Shown: one piece after another, positions 51,557 through 60,784 of the stretch
How the letters are laid out: each line of letters begins with the position of its first letter
How positions within the stretch are numbered: position 1 is the stretch's first letter
Program-made: the position numbers and the translations under genes
Assembly: GCF_900105065.1 (NCBI RefSeq)
Contig: NZ_LT629749.1
Span: 3,286,001-3,350,000 of the forward strand
Length of the DNA stretch: 64,000 nucleotides
Source of the DNA: Friedmanniella luteola
GTDB taxonomy: Bacteria > Actinomycetota > Actinomycetes > Propionibacteriales > Propionibacteriaceae
Reading direction: 5' to 3'
Notes under the pieces: generated by a model
The model's input: the letters and a program-made list of their open reading frames with translations, nothing else
Database searches by the model: none
What the model was told of the DNA's origin: nothing

Positions 51557-52372
51557 TCAGGCGGTGCGGTCCCGTCGGCCGGCGGACCAGGGCTCGCCGA
51601 GGTCGACGTCGAGGACGAGGCGGGCCGGGTCCAGCAGCGAGGCCTCGCGGTAGCAGACGTAGCGGCCCTCGCCGTCGGTCCCGGAGATGGTGTTGCCGTC
51701 CTCGATCACGTCGCCGGTGTCGAACAGGTAGACGGCGGTGGCGAAGAGGAGCTCGGCGATCTCGCCGGGCTCCCGGTCCCGGAAGTGGCACTGGACGTCG
51801 GGCAGGTCGAAGACGTGCAGGCCGAGCGTGTCCATGGCGAGCGCGTCCTCGTCCCGGGCGTCGCCGACCATCCGGACGTTGATCACCCCGTCCAGGTCGC
51901 CGGCCCCGAAGGTCGCCGGGTCGCTGACCCGTTGGCTGCGCGCCCAGTGCAGGGCCCGCGGCGCGGTGTGGGCGACCAGCACGGCCACGACCTCCCCGAG
52001 CGACGTCACCCGCTCGGCGGCAGTGCGGCCGGCGGCCAGCACCTCGGTCACCAGGACGCTGCTGCGGCAGGGGGCGACGGCCGCCTCCGCGTCGGCCCAG
52101 GCCCAGGTCTGGCTGACGTCCGGCAGCGTCTTGCCCTCCTGGCCGAGGGGTGAGCCGGGCAGCACGACGGTGACCAGCGGCGGCAGCTCGGGGTCCGCCA
52201 GCGGGTGCGGGACGCTCAACGAGCCCTCCTGCTGCTCGGTGCCCGGCCGGACCGCCCGCAGCGCGGCCAGCAGGGCGGGGTCGCCGAGGTCGGGCGCCTC
52301 GGGGTACCAGAGCTCGGCGACCAGCGCGAGGCCCGCGGAGGCCCCCGCACCGGTGCTCGGCGGGTTCGTCAT
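51557..52372 (-). CDS. DUF4261 domain protein
   Basis: A 271-aa soluble protein of unknown function. The DUF4261 region covers the C-terminal 100-150 residues, recognised from LLVTEV-like VLVTEVLAAG, HTAPRALHWARSQ, INVRMVGDARDEDALAMDTLG and HVFDLPDVQCHFRDREPGE. ATG 52372 lies 102 nt after the unrecognised gene upstream. Regulation or role cannot be inferred. Confidence 0.75.
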   Translation of the reverse strand: MTNPPSTGAGASAGLALVAELWYPEAPDLGDPALLAALRAVRPGTEQQEGSLSVPHPLADPELPPLVTVVLPGSPLGQEGKTLPDVSQTWAWADAEAAVAPCRSSVLVTEVLAAGRTAAERVTSLGEVVAVLVAHTAPRALHWARSQRVSDPATFGAGDLDGVINVRMVGDARDEDALAMDTLGLHVFDLPDVQCHFRDREPGEIAELLFATAVYLFDTGDVIEDGNTISGTDGEGRYVCYREASLLDPARLVLDVDLGEPWSAGRRDRTA

Positions 52373-52474
52373 CGCTCTCGTCCCTTCGGAGGCCGGCCGC
52401 GCCCCACGGCGGGCACCGCCGGGGCAGATCGTCTTGTCCGGTGCCGAGCATCCTCCCCCACGCCCCGACGGGGC

Positions 52475-54043
52475 TCAGTCGGCCCGGGTGCCGAGCAGCA
52501 GCCACGAGAGGGCCGGTCCCGCCTCGGGACCCCCGTCCCAGGCCACCCGCTCCAGGACCGACACCCGACCGCCCGCGGCCAGCACGTGCGCCGTGCAGCC
52601 CCAGCGGGTGCGGTGCACGGCGGCGGCCGGCTCCGGCAGCAGCGCGAGCACCGCGCAGAGGTGCGCCAGCTGGTCGACGGGCAGGGGCCGGACCGCCCGC
52701 CCGGTGAGGCCGGCGCCCAGCCAGCCGCCGAGGGCCGCCACCCGCTCCCGGACGCGGACGGAGCCCGCGGCGCCGTCGGCCGGCCCACGGCGGGCCGTGG
52801 TGACCACCTCCAGCTCCAGCAGCGACGCCTGGGCCACCAGCGGAGCGGCTGACGCCCGCCGGTCAGCGGCGGCCGCCAGCCCGGCGAGGTGCTGCAGCAC
52901 CGGGGCCACCGGCCGGCCGGCCAGCAGCAGGGCCAGGCAGAGCTGCGTGGCGGCCAGGCCGAGCCCCGGCTCCGGTGACGCGGCCACCAGGACCGCCCGC
53001 TCGGCCCGCTCCAGCAGGGCCGGGTCGCCGGTCCGGGTGTGCTCACCGCACAGGTAGCCGACGGTGCGCGGGTCCAGGGCGTCCCCGTCCGGCAGCCTGG
53101 CCGTGTGCAGGTCCAGCGCCTCCTCGGCCAGCTCGGTGTCGGGCAGGACGGCCGCGGCGAGCGCGCGCTGGACCGCGAGCGCGGCGTCCCCGTCGGCCAG
53201 CCGGACGATCCCGGCCGCGGTGCGCGGCTGCTCCAGCGCCACCAGCGCCCGGTCCGCCAGCAGGGTCTCGAGCGGCGGCCCGACGCGCAGCTCGTAGGCG
53301 GTCGTCCCGCGGGCCGCCCGCAGCTCGACCGGGTAGCGGCCCGGCTGGACGCCGCTGAGCTCCACCTGACCGCGGGCGTGCTCGGCCTCCAGCCCGTCGG
53401 GCAGCACCAGCGCCTCGTCCTCGGTCGCCTCGACGACCACCACCTCGTCGACGGCGAGGTCGAGCCGGCGCGGCACCTGCGGGTGGCGGCCGCGGCTCAG
53501 GCCACGCGGTCCCGGGTGCAGGTCCCACTGCCACTGGACGACGTAGCGGGCGCCCGCGGCCAGCCGGACCGGCCCGAGGTGCAGCCCGGCCGGGTCGACG
53601 GCGGGCAGGGCACCGCTGCGCAGCACCCCGCCGAGCAGCGGGCCGGCGCCGTCGGCCGGCAGCACGGCGTAGCTGCCCGCGGCCCCGGCGGCCAGCGCCC
53701 AGGCGGGCCGGTCGTCGGGCGTCCGCCACGTGAGCAGCGGGTCCCTGAGGTCGATGGCCTGCTCCCCGCCGGCGCTCAGGGCCACCCGCAGCCCCCAGCC
53801 CACGGCGAAGGTGTGCCGGACGACCAGGGTGAGCGCCCCGGTCGACCAGGCCAGCTCGACCTCGTCCTCGTCGGCCCGGACCTCCGGCGGCCCGGGCAGC
53901 AGCGGGCGTCCGTCGGCGGCGTGCACCAGCAGGCCGCCGGTCACCAGCAGGGTCGGCGCCGCCCCCGGCAGCGTCGCGGTGACGGTGCCGTCGGGCCCCA
54001 CGGCGACCTCGGCCGCGCCGCAGGGGAACGTGAGGGCGCTCAC
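52475..54043 (-). CDS. Unrecognised 522-aa protein
   Basis: A hypothetical cytoplasmic protein. No signal or membrane segment is visible. The first 200 residues are rich in beta strands (PTLLVTGGLLVHAADGRPLL, LVVRHTFAVGWGLRVALSA), the rest is helical and Ala/Leu rich with repeated 35-50-residue helical pairs (ALDLHTARLPDGDALDPRT, LATQLCLALLLAGRPVAPVL), suggesting helical repeats. The base composition and codon use look like the neighbours, so it is a real gene, but I know no family. GTG 54043 is the first start consistent with these features. Confidence 0.65.
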   Translation of the reverse strand: MSALTFPCGAAEVAVGPDGTVTATLPGAAPTLLVTGGLLVHAADGRPLLPGPPEVRADEDEVELAWSTGALTLVVRHTFAVGWGLRVALSAGGEQAIDLRDPLLTWRTPDDRPAWALAAGAAGSYAVLPADGAGPLLGGVLRSGALPAVDPAGLHLGPVRLAAGARYVVQWQWDLHPGPRGLSRGRHPQVPRRLDLAVDEVVVVEATEDEALVLPDGLEAEHARGQVELSGVQPGRYPVELRAARGTTAYELRVGPPLETLLADRALVALEQPRTAAGIVRLADGDAALAVQRALAAAVLPDTELAEEALDLHTARLPDGDALDPRTVGYLCGEHTRTGDPALLERAERAVLVAASPEPGLGLAATQLCLALLLAGRPVAPVLQHLAGLAAAADRRASAAPLVAQASLLELEVVTTARRGPADGAAGSVRVRERVAALGGWLGAGLTGRAVRPLPVDQLAHLCAVLALLPEPAAAVHRTRWGCTAHVLAAGGRVSVLERVAWDGGPEAGPALSWLLLGTRAD

Positions 54044-54125
54044 CGCTCCACCCCGGGCCCCGGTCCGGCGCGACGCGCGGCGTAACGAGTTGGTCTCGAT
54101 CCCCGGGGGCTCCAGCACGCTCGCC

Positions 54126-54131
54126 TAGCGT
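54126..54131 (+). promoter_or_regulatory. -10-like hexamer of the small gene at 54139
   Basis: TAGCGT, 7 nt before ATG 54139. Confidence 0.4.
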
Positions 54132-54138
54132 GGGGGTC

Positions 54139-54402
54139 ATGAGTGGTGCGGTGGCACCGGGGGCCAGGCCCTCGGGAGCGCACGGCGGGGGAGCCCATGG
54201 CGGACACCAGCACGAGTGGCGCGACGGTTGGCCGCGCGACTTCGGGCGGGACGGTGTCTCCGGCCTGGTGACCCTCGACCGTGCGCTGCGGGCTCGGGAC
54301 GTGTCGCGTCCCGACGCGGGGGACGAGCAGCTGGCGCTGGAGGTGCTGGCCGACCTGATGGCCCGGGTCGACGGGCGGCGGCCCAGCCGCACCCCCGCCT
54401 GA
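54139..54402 (+). CDS. Small hypothetical protein
   Basis: An 87-aa protein with a Gly/His-rich start (SGAHGGGAHGGHQHEW) and a helical end (EQLALEVLADLMARVDG). The histidines could bind metal. Coding is supported by the -10-like element 7 nt ahead and by the exact fit between two other genes. No family is known. Confidence 0.5.
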   Translation: MSGAVAPGARPSGAHGGGAHGGHQHEWRDGWPRDFGRDGVSGLVTLDRALRARDVSRPDAGDEQLALEVLADLMARVDGRRPSRTPA

Positions 54403-54433
54403 GGACCGGTCCGACCGGGCGTCCACGGCCGGC

Positions 54434-54889
54434 TCAGGCCGTCCGGGTGCGCTCGTAGTCGGCGAGCAGGGCGATCCGGCGGGCGTGCCGCTCGTCCCCG
54501 CTGAACGGGGTGGCCAGGAACAGCCGGACCAGCTCCAGCGCCTCCTCCTCGGTGTGCATCCGCGCACCGATGGCGACGACGTTCGCGTCGTTGTGCTGGC
54601 GGGCCAGGCTGGCGGTGTCGCGGTCGTAGGCGAGCGCGGCGCGGGAGCCGACCACCTTGTTGGCGGCGATCTGCTCCCCGTTGCCGGAGCCGCCGATGAC
54701 GATGCCCAGCGAGCCAGGCTCCGCGACGGCGCCCTCGGCGGCGGGGATGCAGTAGGTGGGGTAGTCGTCCTCGGCGTCGTAGGCGTCGGGACCGTGGTCG
54801 ACCACGTCGTGGCCGTCGGCCACGAGGGCGCTGACCAGGTAGTTCTTGAGGTCGAAGCCGGCGTGGTCGGTGCCGATGTGTACGCGCAT
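54434..54889 (-). CDS. rpiB: Ribose-5-phosphate isomerase B
   Basis: Interconverts ribose 5-phosphate and ribulose 5-phosphate in the pentose phosphate pathway. The 151-aa protein begins HIGTDHAGFDLK and has the active-site loop GIVIGGSGNGEQIAANKVVG near residues 60-80. The Cys base of E. coli RpiB is absent; the Glu of GNGEQ takes its place, as in the mycobacterial enzyme. ATG 54889 follows CAGACT at 6 nt. Length is normal. Confidence 0.95.
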   Translation of the reverse strand: MRVHIGTDHAGFDLKNYLVSALVADGHDVVDHGPDAYDAEDDYPTYCIPAAEGAVAEPGSLGIVIGGSGNGEQIAANKVVGSRAALAYDRDTASLARQHNDANVVAIGARMHTEEEALELVRLFLATPFSGDERHARRIALLADYERTRTA

Positions 54890-54961
54890 GCCCGCAGTCT
54901 GGCAGACGGGTGCCGGGCCCCGGTCGGCGCTGCGCCGCCCCCACCGGGTGCTCCTCGTGCC

Positions 54962-54967
54962 TAGGGT
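54962..54967 (+). promoter_or_regulatory. -10-like hexamer of the SGNH hydrolase
   Basis: TAGGGT, 7 nt before GTG 54975; supports this start against upstream GTG codons. Confidence 0.45.
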
Positions 54968-54974
54968 GGTCGCC

Positions 54975-56189
54975 GTGCCCGCTCCCCCGCTGCGCCTGGA
55001 CCGGCGCCGACTGCTCGGCTGGGGCGGGGCGCTGGCCGCCGCCGGGCTGGTGGGCTGCACCGCCGGTCCCCCCGCCGAGCCGGCACCCTGGCAGCAGCGG
55101 CTGCGGACGGCGACGCCCGGCCGGCCCCGGCGGATCGCGGTGCTCGGGGACTCCGTGGCCTTCGGCTCCGGCAGCTCCTCGCCCAAACCGCTGCACAGCT
55201 TCGTCGGCGTGCTCCGGGCCGACCTGGACCGGACCTACGGCGCCGGCGGCACCGGCTGGCTGCTACTCAACCAGCAGCAGTGGCCGGTCACGCCGCAGAA
55301 CCGGGGCTGGGACCCGCGGCTCGTGGTGCACGGTCCCGTCACCAAGGTGGCCGCCGGCCTCTTCCGGCGGACCTGCGCCGCCCTGCCCGACGGCGGCACG
55401 GACGGGGCGCGGGCGCACGTGGAGCTCACGGCCGAGGGCCGCACCCTCACCACGCTGGTGCTGGCGCAGCCGGGCGGCCGCAGCCAGCAGCTGGTCTCGG
55501 TCGACGGCGGCGAGCCGGTGGCGCTGCGCAACGTCGTCGGCGGCGGTCCGGCGCCCGACGTCCAGCCCCGGGGCGGGCGCGTCCCCGGCCACCTGGTGAG
55601 CGAGGTCGACCTCGGTTCCCCCGGCACCCACACCGTCCGGGTGTGGGCCCGCGGCGGCCCGGTCCACCTCGTCGCCCTCGGCACCACGACCGGGACGGCC
55701 CCGTACGTCGTCGACGGGCTGGCCGTGGCCGGGGAGTCGCTGGAGACGTTCCTCGGCCCGGACGACCCGGCGCGGGAGAGCTTCTTCGGCCTGCCCTTCG
55801 TCGACACCCTGGCCCCGGACCTGCTGCTGGTCGAGCTGGGGGCCAACGACTACAACGCGGGCCGCCCCCTGGACGCCGTCGAGGCCGACCTGCGCCGGCT
55901 GGTCGCCCGGCAGCAGGCCACCGGCGGGGACGTCGCCCTGTGCTTCCCGCCCGTCTCGAGCCCGACGCTGCACCGCGCCGGCACCCCGACGTACACCGAC
56001 TACACCGACCGCTGGTCCGCCGTGGCCGCCGACGTCGACGTCGGCTTCTGCGACCTCAGCCGGGTCTGGGGCGACACCTTCGAGGAGGCGTCGGCCCAGC
56101 AGCCGCCCCGCTACGCCGACCTCCTGCACCCGAGCGACGCCGGCGCCGCCGACCTCGGCACGCGGGTGCGGGCCTTCCTCGGTCTCTGA
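54975..56189 (+). CDS. Tat-type lipoprotein, SGNH hydrolase
   Basis: A 404-aa exported esterase/acyltransferase-like enzyme. Residues 1-26 form a signal with RRRLLGWGG (twin Arg) and a lipobox AGLVGC. The Ser block is AVLGDSVAFGSG near residue 60; Gly and Asn are in LVELGANDYN, and the Asp-x2-His in ADLLHPSDAG. All four SGNH blocks are present. An interposed 120-residue beta-rich domain (VHGPVTKVAAGLF, LRNVVGGGPAPD) separates blocks I and III. Co-linear with the extensin-like gene 49 nt downstream. Confidence 0.88.
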   Translation: MPAPPLRLDRRRLLGWGGALAAAGLVGCTAGPPAEPAPWQQRLRTATPGRPRRIAVLGDSVAFGSGSSSPKPLHSFVGVLRADLDRTYGAGGTGWLLLNQQQWPVTPQNRGWDPRLVVHGPVTKVAAGLFRRTCAALPDGGTDGARAHVELTAEGRTLTTLVLAQPGGRSQQLVSVDGGEPVALRNVVGGGPAPDVQPRGGRVPGHLVSEVDLGSPGTHTVRVWARGGPVHLVALGTTTGTAPYVVDGLAVAGESLETFLGPDDPARESFFGLPFVDTLAPDLLLVELGANDYNAGRPLDAVEADLRRLVARQQATGGDVALCFPPVSSPTLHRAGTPTYTDYTDRWSAVAADVDVGFCDLSRVWGDTFEEASAQQPPRYADLLHPSDAGAADLGTRVRAFLGL

Positions 56190-56226
56190 GCGACGCGCTC
56201 ACCCGCTCCGCGCTTGGGCCGCTCCC

Positions 56227-56232
56227 TACCCT
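56227..56232 (+). promoter_or_regulatory. -10-like hexamer of the extensin-like gene
   Basis: TACCCT, 6 nt before GTG 56239. Confidence 0.35.
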
Positions 56233-56238
56233 GGCCCT

Positions 56239-57057
56239 GTGCCCGAGCCGCTGACCCGTCGCCGCCTGCTGGGCCTGGGTGCGGGGCTCGGCTCCGCCCT
56301 GGCGATCGGCGCGACGGCGGCCTGCGGCACGGTGCCCGACCCCGGGGCCGGCGTCCCCGAGCGCGGCGCGAGCGCCACCTGCGTGCCCCGGTCGGCGCTG
56401 GCGTCCCACCGCACGGTGGCCGGGCTGCCGCTGGTCTACGAGCCCGACCAGCGGCGCAGCGCCTTCCGCTTCGACACGGGCTTCTTCACCCGGCTCGAGG
56501 ACTGGGCGGGCGGGCTGGCCGACGTGCTGCCGGCAGCGCCGGAGGAGCTCCGCACCTACGGCAGCTGGACCGACGGCGGCACCGCCTGCGACTCCTGGCA
56601 CCACGCCGGCCGGGCCTTCGACCTGGCCCGGGTGCGGCTGGCCGACGGGTCCGAGGTCTCCTGCCGCCAGGACCGCTGGCGCTCGCTGGAGGGGGCACGG
56701 CTGGACGAGGCCCGCCGCCGGTACTGGGCGCTGGCGGCCGGCCTGCACGCCCGCTTCTCCTACGTGCTCACCTACCTCTACGACGCCCAGCACGCGAACC
56801 ACGTGCACGTGGACAACGGGCGCTCCGGCGACGGCGACCCCACGTTCAGCCCCCGGTCCGGCGTCCAAGTCGACGTCGTGCAGGCGGTCTGCCGCTACCT
56901 GTGGGCGCAGCCGGTGGAGCTGACCGGGCGCTGGGACGCCGCCACCCGGCGCGGGGTGGCGGCGGTGCTGGACTCGCTCGGCCTCGACGACGACCTGGGG
57001 GCCGCGGGCAGCTGGACCGGACTGATGACCGCCGCCGCGGCCCGCGGCCGGGACTGA
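56239..57057 (+). CDS. Extensin-like C-terminal domain lipoprotein
   Basis: A 272-aa exported protein. Residues 1-30 are a Tat-like signal (TRRRLLGLGAGLGS) ending ATAAC (lipobox-like). The extensin-like C-terminal domain has HHAGRAFDLARV and HANHVHVDNG, the zinc-binding His and Asp set of D-Ala-D-Ala metallopeptidases. It ends with a helical region. Possibly hydrolyses peptide bonds in the cell wall. Downstream is pepN. Confidence 0.85.
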   Translation: MPEPLTRRRLLGLGAGLGSALAIGATAACGTVPDPGAGVPERGASATCVPRSALASHRTVAGLPLVYEPDQRRSAFRFDTGFFTRLEDWAGGLADVLPAAPEELRTYGSWTDGGTACDSWHHAGRAFDLARVRLADGSEVSCRQDRWRSLEGARLDEARRRYWALAAGLHARFSYVLTYLYDAQHANHVHVDNGRSGDGDPTFSPRSGVQVDVVQAVCRYLWAQPVELTGRWDAATRRGVAAVLDSLGLDDDLGAAGSWTGLMTAAAARGRD

Positions 57058-57113
57058 GCCGAGCCCGCCCGGGGCGGGCGGTGCCGTCGGTGGCGCGTGA
57101 CAAGATCGCACGC

Positions 57114-59684
57114 ATGTTCCCCGACAACCTGACGCGCGCCGAGGCGCAGGCCCGATCCCGCCTGCTGCGCACCTCCCGCTACGCGGTCGAGGTCGACCTC
57201 TCCGGGGCCGGCCTGCCCGACCCGGTGCGCGAGTTCGTCTCCACCACCACGATCGCCTTCACCGGTCTGGGCACCGGCTCGACCCACCTCGACCTGATCG
57301 CGTCGTCGGTCCGCAGCGCCACCCTCGACGGCGTCGCGCTGGACCCGGCCGGCTTCGCGGAGTCCCGGCTGCCGCTGGAGGTGACCCCCGGCGAGCACGA
57401 ACTGACCGTGGTCGCCGTCTGCCGCTACAGCCGCAGCGGCCAGGGCCTGCACCGCTTCGTCGACCCGGTCGACGACCGCACCTACCTGTACACGCAGTTC
57501 GAGTCCTCCGACGCCCGCCGCGTCTACGGCTGCTTCGAGCAGCCCGACCTCAAGGCCCGCTTCACCATCAGCGTCGTCGCGCCCGCGCCCTGGGTGGTGG
57601 TGTCCAACGGGCACGCCCTGGAGCGGGAGCCGGCGGGTGAGGGGTTCGACCGGCACCGCTTCAGCGAGACCGCGCCGATCTCCACCTACCTGACGGCGCT
57701 GGTGGCGGGCGACTACGTCAGCGTGTCCTCCAGCTACGCCGCGGTGGCCGGTGAGCTGCCGATGTCGATCTACTGCCGCGCCTCCCTGCTCGAGCACCTC
57801 GACGCCGACGAGATCTTCCGGATCACCACCGACGGCTTCGACGTGTTCGAGGACCGCTTCGCGTTCCCCTACCCGTTCGGCAAGTACGACCAGGTCTTCG
57901 TGCCCGAGTACAACGCGGGCGCCATGGAGAACGTCGGCTGCGTGACCTTCCGCGACGAGTACATCTTCCGCAGCCGCGTCACCGCGGCATCCCGCTCGCG
58001 CCGCCAGGACACGATCCTGCACGAGCTCTCGCACATGTGGTTCGGCGACCTGGTGACGATGCGCTGGTGGGACGACCTGTGGCTCAAGGAGTCGTTCGCC
58101 ACCTGGGCGTCGAACTTCGCGGTCAGCGAGCTGGCGCCGGACCAGACGGCCGTCTGGGCGCGCTTCCTGCACGGCTTCAAGACCAACGCCTACCGTGGCG
58201 ACCAGCTGCCCTCGACCCACCCGGTCGCGGCGGACATCCCCGACCTCGAGGCCGTGGAGTCGAACTTCGACCAGATCACCTACGCCAAGGGCGGCTCGGT
58301 GCTGGTGCAGCTGGTGGGCTACGTCGGCCGCGAGACCTTCCTCGCGGGCCTGCGCACGTACTTCGCCGAGCACGCCTTCGGCAACACCTCGCTGGACGAC
58401 CTGCTCCGCGCCCTGGAGGAGGCCTCGGGGCGCGACCTCGGCGCCTGGTCGGCGCAGTGGCTGGAGCAGCCCGGCGTCAACCTGCTGGCCCTCGAGCTGG
58501 GCACCGAGGACGGCCGGATCACCTCCGCCGCCCTCCGGCAGAGCGCCCACCCGTCCTGGCCGACGCTGCGCGACCACCGGGTGGTCGTGGGCCTCTACCG
58601 CCGCGACGGCGACACCCTGACCCGCTCCGACCGGGTCGAGGTCGAGGTGTCCGGCGAGCTCACCGAGGTCCCCGCGCTGGTCGGCCGCCCGCTGCCCGAC
58701 CTGCTGCTCACCAACGACGAGGACCTGACCTACAGCAAGGTCCGGCTGGACGCCCACTCCACGCGCACCGCGCTCGCCGCGCTGCCCGGGCTGGCCGACC
58801 CGCTGTCCCGGGCCGTCGGCTGGCAGGCGCTGTGGGACGCGACCCGGGACGCCGAGCTGCCCGGCGCCGCCCACCTCGACCTCGTGCTCCGCGGGCTGGC
58901 GCACGAGTCCGACCTGACCGTGGTCAACAACCTGCTCGGCCAGGCGGCCGCCGTCGTCGGCAGCTACACCCCGCTGTCGACCCGCACGGCGACGGCGACG
59001 AGCTGGCAGCAGGGCCTCCGCGCCCTGCTGCAGGCCGCCGCGGCCGGCTCGGACCACCAGCTGGCGCTGGCCCGGGCCTACGTCGGGTCGGCGCGCGACC
59101 CGGAGTGCGCCGACGAGGTCGAGGGCTGGTTGCACGGACGCGGCGTCCCGGCCGGGCTGGAGGTCGACCAGGACCTGCGCTGGGCGGTCGTCAGCCGGCT
59201 GGCCGGTCTGGGCCGCGCCGACGCGGCGCTGATCGCCGCCGAGGAGCGCTCCGACGGGTCGGTGACGGGGCAGGAGCGGGCCGCGGGCGCGCGGGCTGCC
59301 CGGCCGACGGCCGAGGCCAAGGCCGAGGCCTGGCGGCTGGCCGTCGACGAGGACACGATCCCCAACGCGCAGCAGAGCGCGATCTGCCTCGGCTTCTGGC
59401 AGCGCCAGCAGGACGAGGTGCTGGCGCCCTACGTCGAGCGCTACCTGCAGCTCGCCGAGGACATCTCCGCGAGCCGCGGCGTCTGGGCCACGAAGGGCGT
59501 CGCGCTGCGCAAGAGCGCGCTGCGCAACCTGTTCCCGTGGCCGACGGACCAGCAGCCCTTCCTGCAGCGGCTCGACGGCTGGCTCGCCGACGCCGAGATC
59601 GCGCCGTCGGTCCGCCGGATCATCCTCGAGCGCCGCGACGAGACGGTGCGGGCGCTGGCCTGCCAGCAGGTCGAGGCCGCCTGA
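57114..59684 (+). CDS. pepN: Aminopeptidase N (M1 family)
   Basis: Removes N-terminal amino acids from peptides. The 856-aa protein has the exopeptidase motif GAMEN in NAGAMENVGCVTF near residue 270, and HELSHMWFGDLVTMRWWDDL with the Zn site HExxH-(x18)-E, with Glu in WLKESFATW. The C-terminal helical domain is present (YSKVRLDAHSTRTAL onwards), so it is full length. ATG 57114 follows CAAGAT at 7 nt. The stop overlaps the possible CTG of the next gene. Confidence 0.96.
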   Translation: MFPDNLTRAEAQARSRLLRTSRYAVEVDLSGAGLPDPVREFVSTTTIAFTGLGTGSTHLDLIASSVRSATLDGVALDPAGFAESRLPLEVTPGEHELTVVAVCRYSRSGQGLHRFVDPVDDRTYLYTQFESSDARRVYGCFEQPDLKARFTISVVAPAPWVVVSNGHALEREPAGEGFDRHRFSETAPISTYLTALVAGDYVSVSSSYAAVAGELPMSIYCRASLLEHLDADEIFRITTDGFDVFEDRFAFPYPFGKYDQVFVPEYNAGAMENVGCVTFRDEYIFRSRVTAASRSRRQDTILHELSHMWFGDLVTMRWWDDLWLKESFATWASNFAVSELAPDQTAVWARFLHGFKTNAYRGDQLPSTHPVAADIPDLEAVESNFDQITYAKGGSVLVQLVGYVGRETFLAGLRTYFAEHAFGNTSLDDLLRALEEASGRDLGAWSAQWLEQPGVNLLALELGTEDGRITSAALRQSAHPSWPTLRDHRVVVGLYRRDGDTLTRSDRVEVEVSGELTEVPALVGRPLPDLLLTNDEDLTYSKVRLDAHSTRTALAALPGLADPLSRAVGWQALWDATRDAELPGAAHLDLVLRGLAHESDLTVVNNLLGQAAAVVGSYTPLSTRTATATSWQQGLRALLQAAAAGSDHQLALARAYVGSARDPECADEVEGWLHGRGVPAGLEVDQDLRWAVVSRLAGLGRADAALIAAEERSDGSVTGQERAAGARAARPTAEAKAEAWRLAVDEDTIPNAQQSAICLGFWQRQQDEVLAPYVERYLQLAEDISASRGVWATKGVALRKSALRNLFPWPTDQQPFLQRLDGWLADAEIAPSVRRIILERRDETVRALACQQVEAA

Positions 59685-59737
59685 GCACCACGGCGGGTCC
59701 GGCGGCGGAGGACCCGCCGTCGGACCGGTACCGGGCG

Positions 59738-60589
59738 GTGGCCGTCGGGGTCCCCGCCCCCTTCGCCGGCGGCGCCCTGCTGGACTTCCTGCTCCGGCAC
59801 GCGGTGGCCGGGGTGGAGGACGGCGGTGTCGCGCCCGACGGCTCCGTGCACTACGCCCGGACGCTCGGCCTGGCGCACGGTCCGGCGACCCTGGACCTCC
59901 GCTGGGCCGACGGCCGGCTGGCGCTGGCGGTCGACGCGGACCCCCGCGACCACGCCGAGGCGGTCCGTCGCGTCGAGCAGCTGGTCGACGCCGCGGCCGA
60001 GCCGGCCGTCGTCGACGCCCACCTGGCCCGCGACCCGGCGCTCGCCGGCCTGGTCGCGGCCACCCCGGGGCTGCGGGTGCCGGGCGTCCTCGACCCGGCG
60101 GAGATGCTGGTCCGCACGCTGATCGGGCAGCAGATCTCGCTGGCCGCGGCCCGGACGCACGGTGCGGCGCTGAGCGGACGCCTCGGGTCGGCCCTGCCGG
60201 CGGGGCGGCCGGGCCTGGACCGCCTCTTCCCCACCCCGGCGCAGTTCGCCGCGGTCGACCCGACGACGCTGCCGATGCCGCGGGCGCGCGGCCGGGCGCT
60301 GGTCGGGGTCGCCGAGCGGCTCCTCGACGGCCGGCTGGTGCTGGATCCCGCCCTCGACCCCGCCGAGGCCCGCGCCCAGCTGCTGGCCTGCCCGGGCATC
60401 GGCCCGTGGACCGCGGACTACGTGCTGATGCGGGTCTGGCACGCCCCCGACGTGCTGCTGGTCTCGGACCTCATCGTCGGCCGCGAGCTCGCCACCCTGG
60501 GCTCGGCCGACCCCGACGCCTGGTCGCCCTACCGCTCCTACGCGACCCTCCACCTCTGGCACGCCTTCCTGCAGCGCACGCCGGGCTGA
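59738..60589 (+). CDS. AlkA-type DNA-3-methyladenine glycosylase
   Basis: A 283-aa base-excision repair glycosylase. An AlkA N-terminal domain (VAVGVPAPFAGGALLDFLLR) is followed by the HhH-GPD domain: MLVRTLIGQQISLAAA, LLACPGIGPWTADYVLMR (hairpin) and VLLVSDLIVGRE with the catalytic Asp. GTG 59738 is the most likely start; the frame is open back to CTG 59681, which would overlap the pepN stop by 4 nt. Follows pepN on the same strand. Confidence 0.9.
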   Translation: MAVGVPAPFAGGALLDFLLRHAVAGVEDGGVAPDGSVHYARTLGLAHGPATLDLRWADGRLALAVDADPRDHAEAVRRVEQLVDAAAEPAVVDAHLARDPALAGLVAATPGLRVPGVLDPAEMLVRTLIGQQISLAAARTHGAALSGRLGSALPAGRPGLDRLFPTPAQFAAVDPTTLPMPRARGRALVGVAERLLDGRLVLDPALDPAEARAQLLACPGIGPWTADYVLMRVWHAPDVLLVSDLIVGRELATLGSADPDAWSPYRSYATLHLWHAFLQRTPG

Positions 60590-60617
60590 GACCCCCGCGG
60601 CCCGGGCCGGTCGACGG

Positions 60618-60771
60618 CCCTGCGACGAGCTCAGGGAACGAGGAGCGGGTCGGAGCCCCCACGGCCGGCGCCCTGCACCCCGCGAGTGCGCGGGGACGCG
60701 ACCACCGGGGCTCTCGCGGGTCGAGGGAACGCGCAGGCGACGTCGACCCTGCGGCCTGAGCCTGTCGAAGG
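60618..60771. repeat. Repeat-rich spacer with two copies of the dispersed element
   Basis: CCCTGCGACGAGCTCAGGG (60618-60636) and the inverted CCTGAGCCTGTCGAAGG (60755-60771) are relatives of the element at 27269. The spacer between AlkA and DUF5130 is convergent and holds no gene. Confidence 0.7.
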
Positions 60772-60784
60772 CCGGCGGGCGGGC

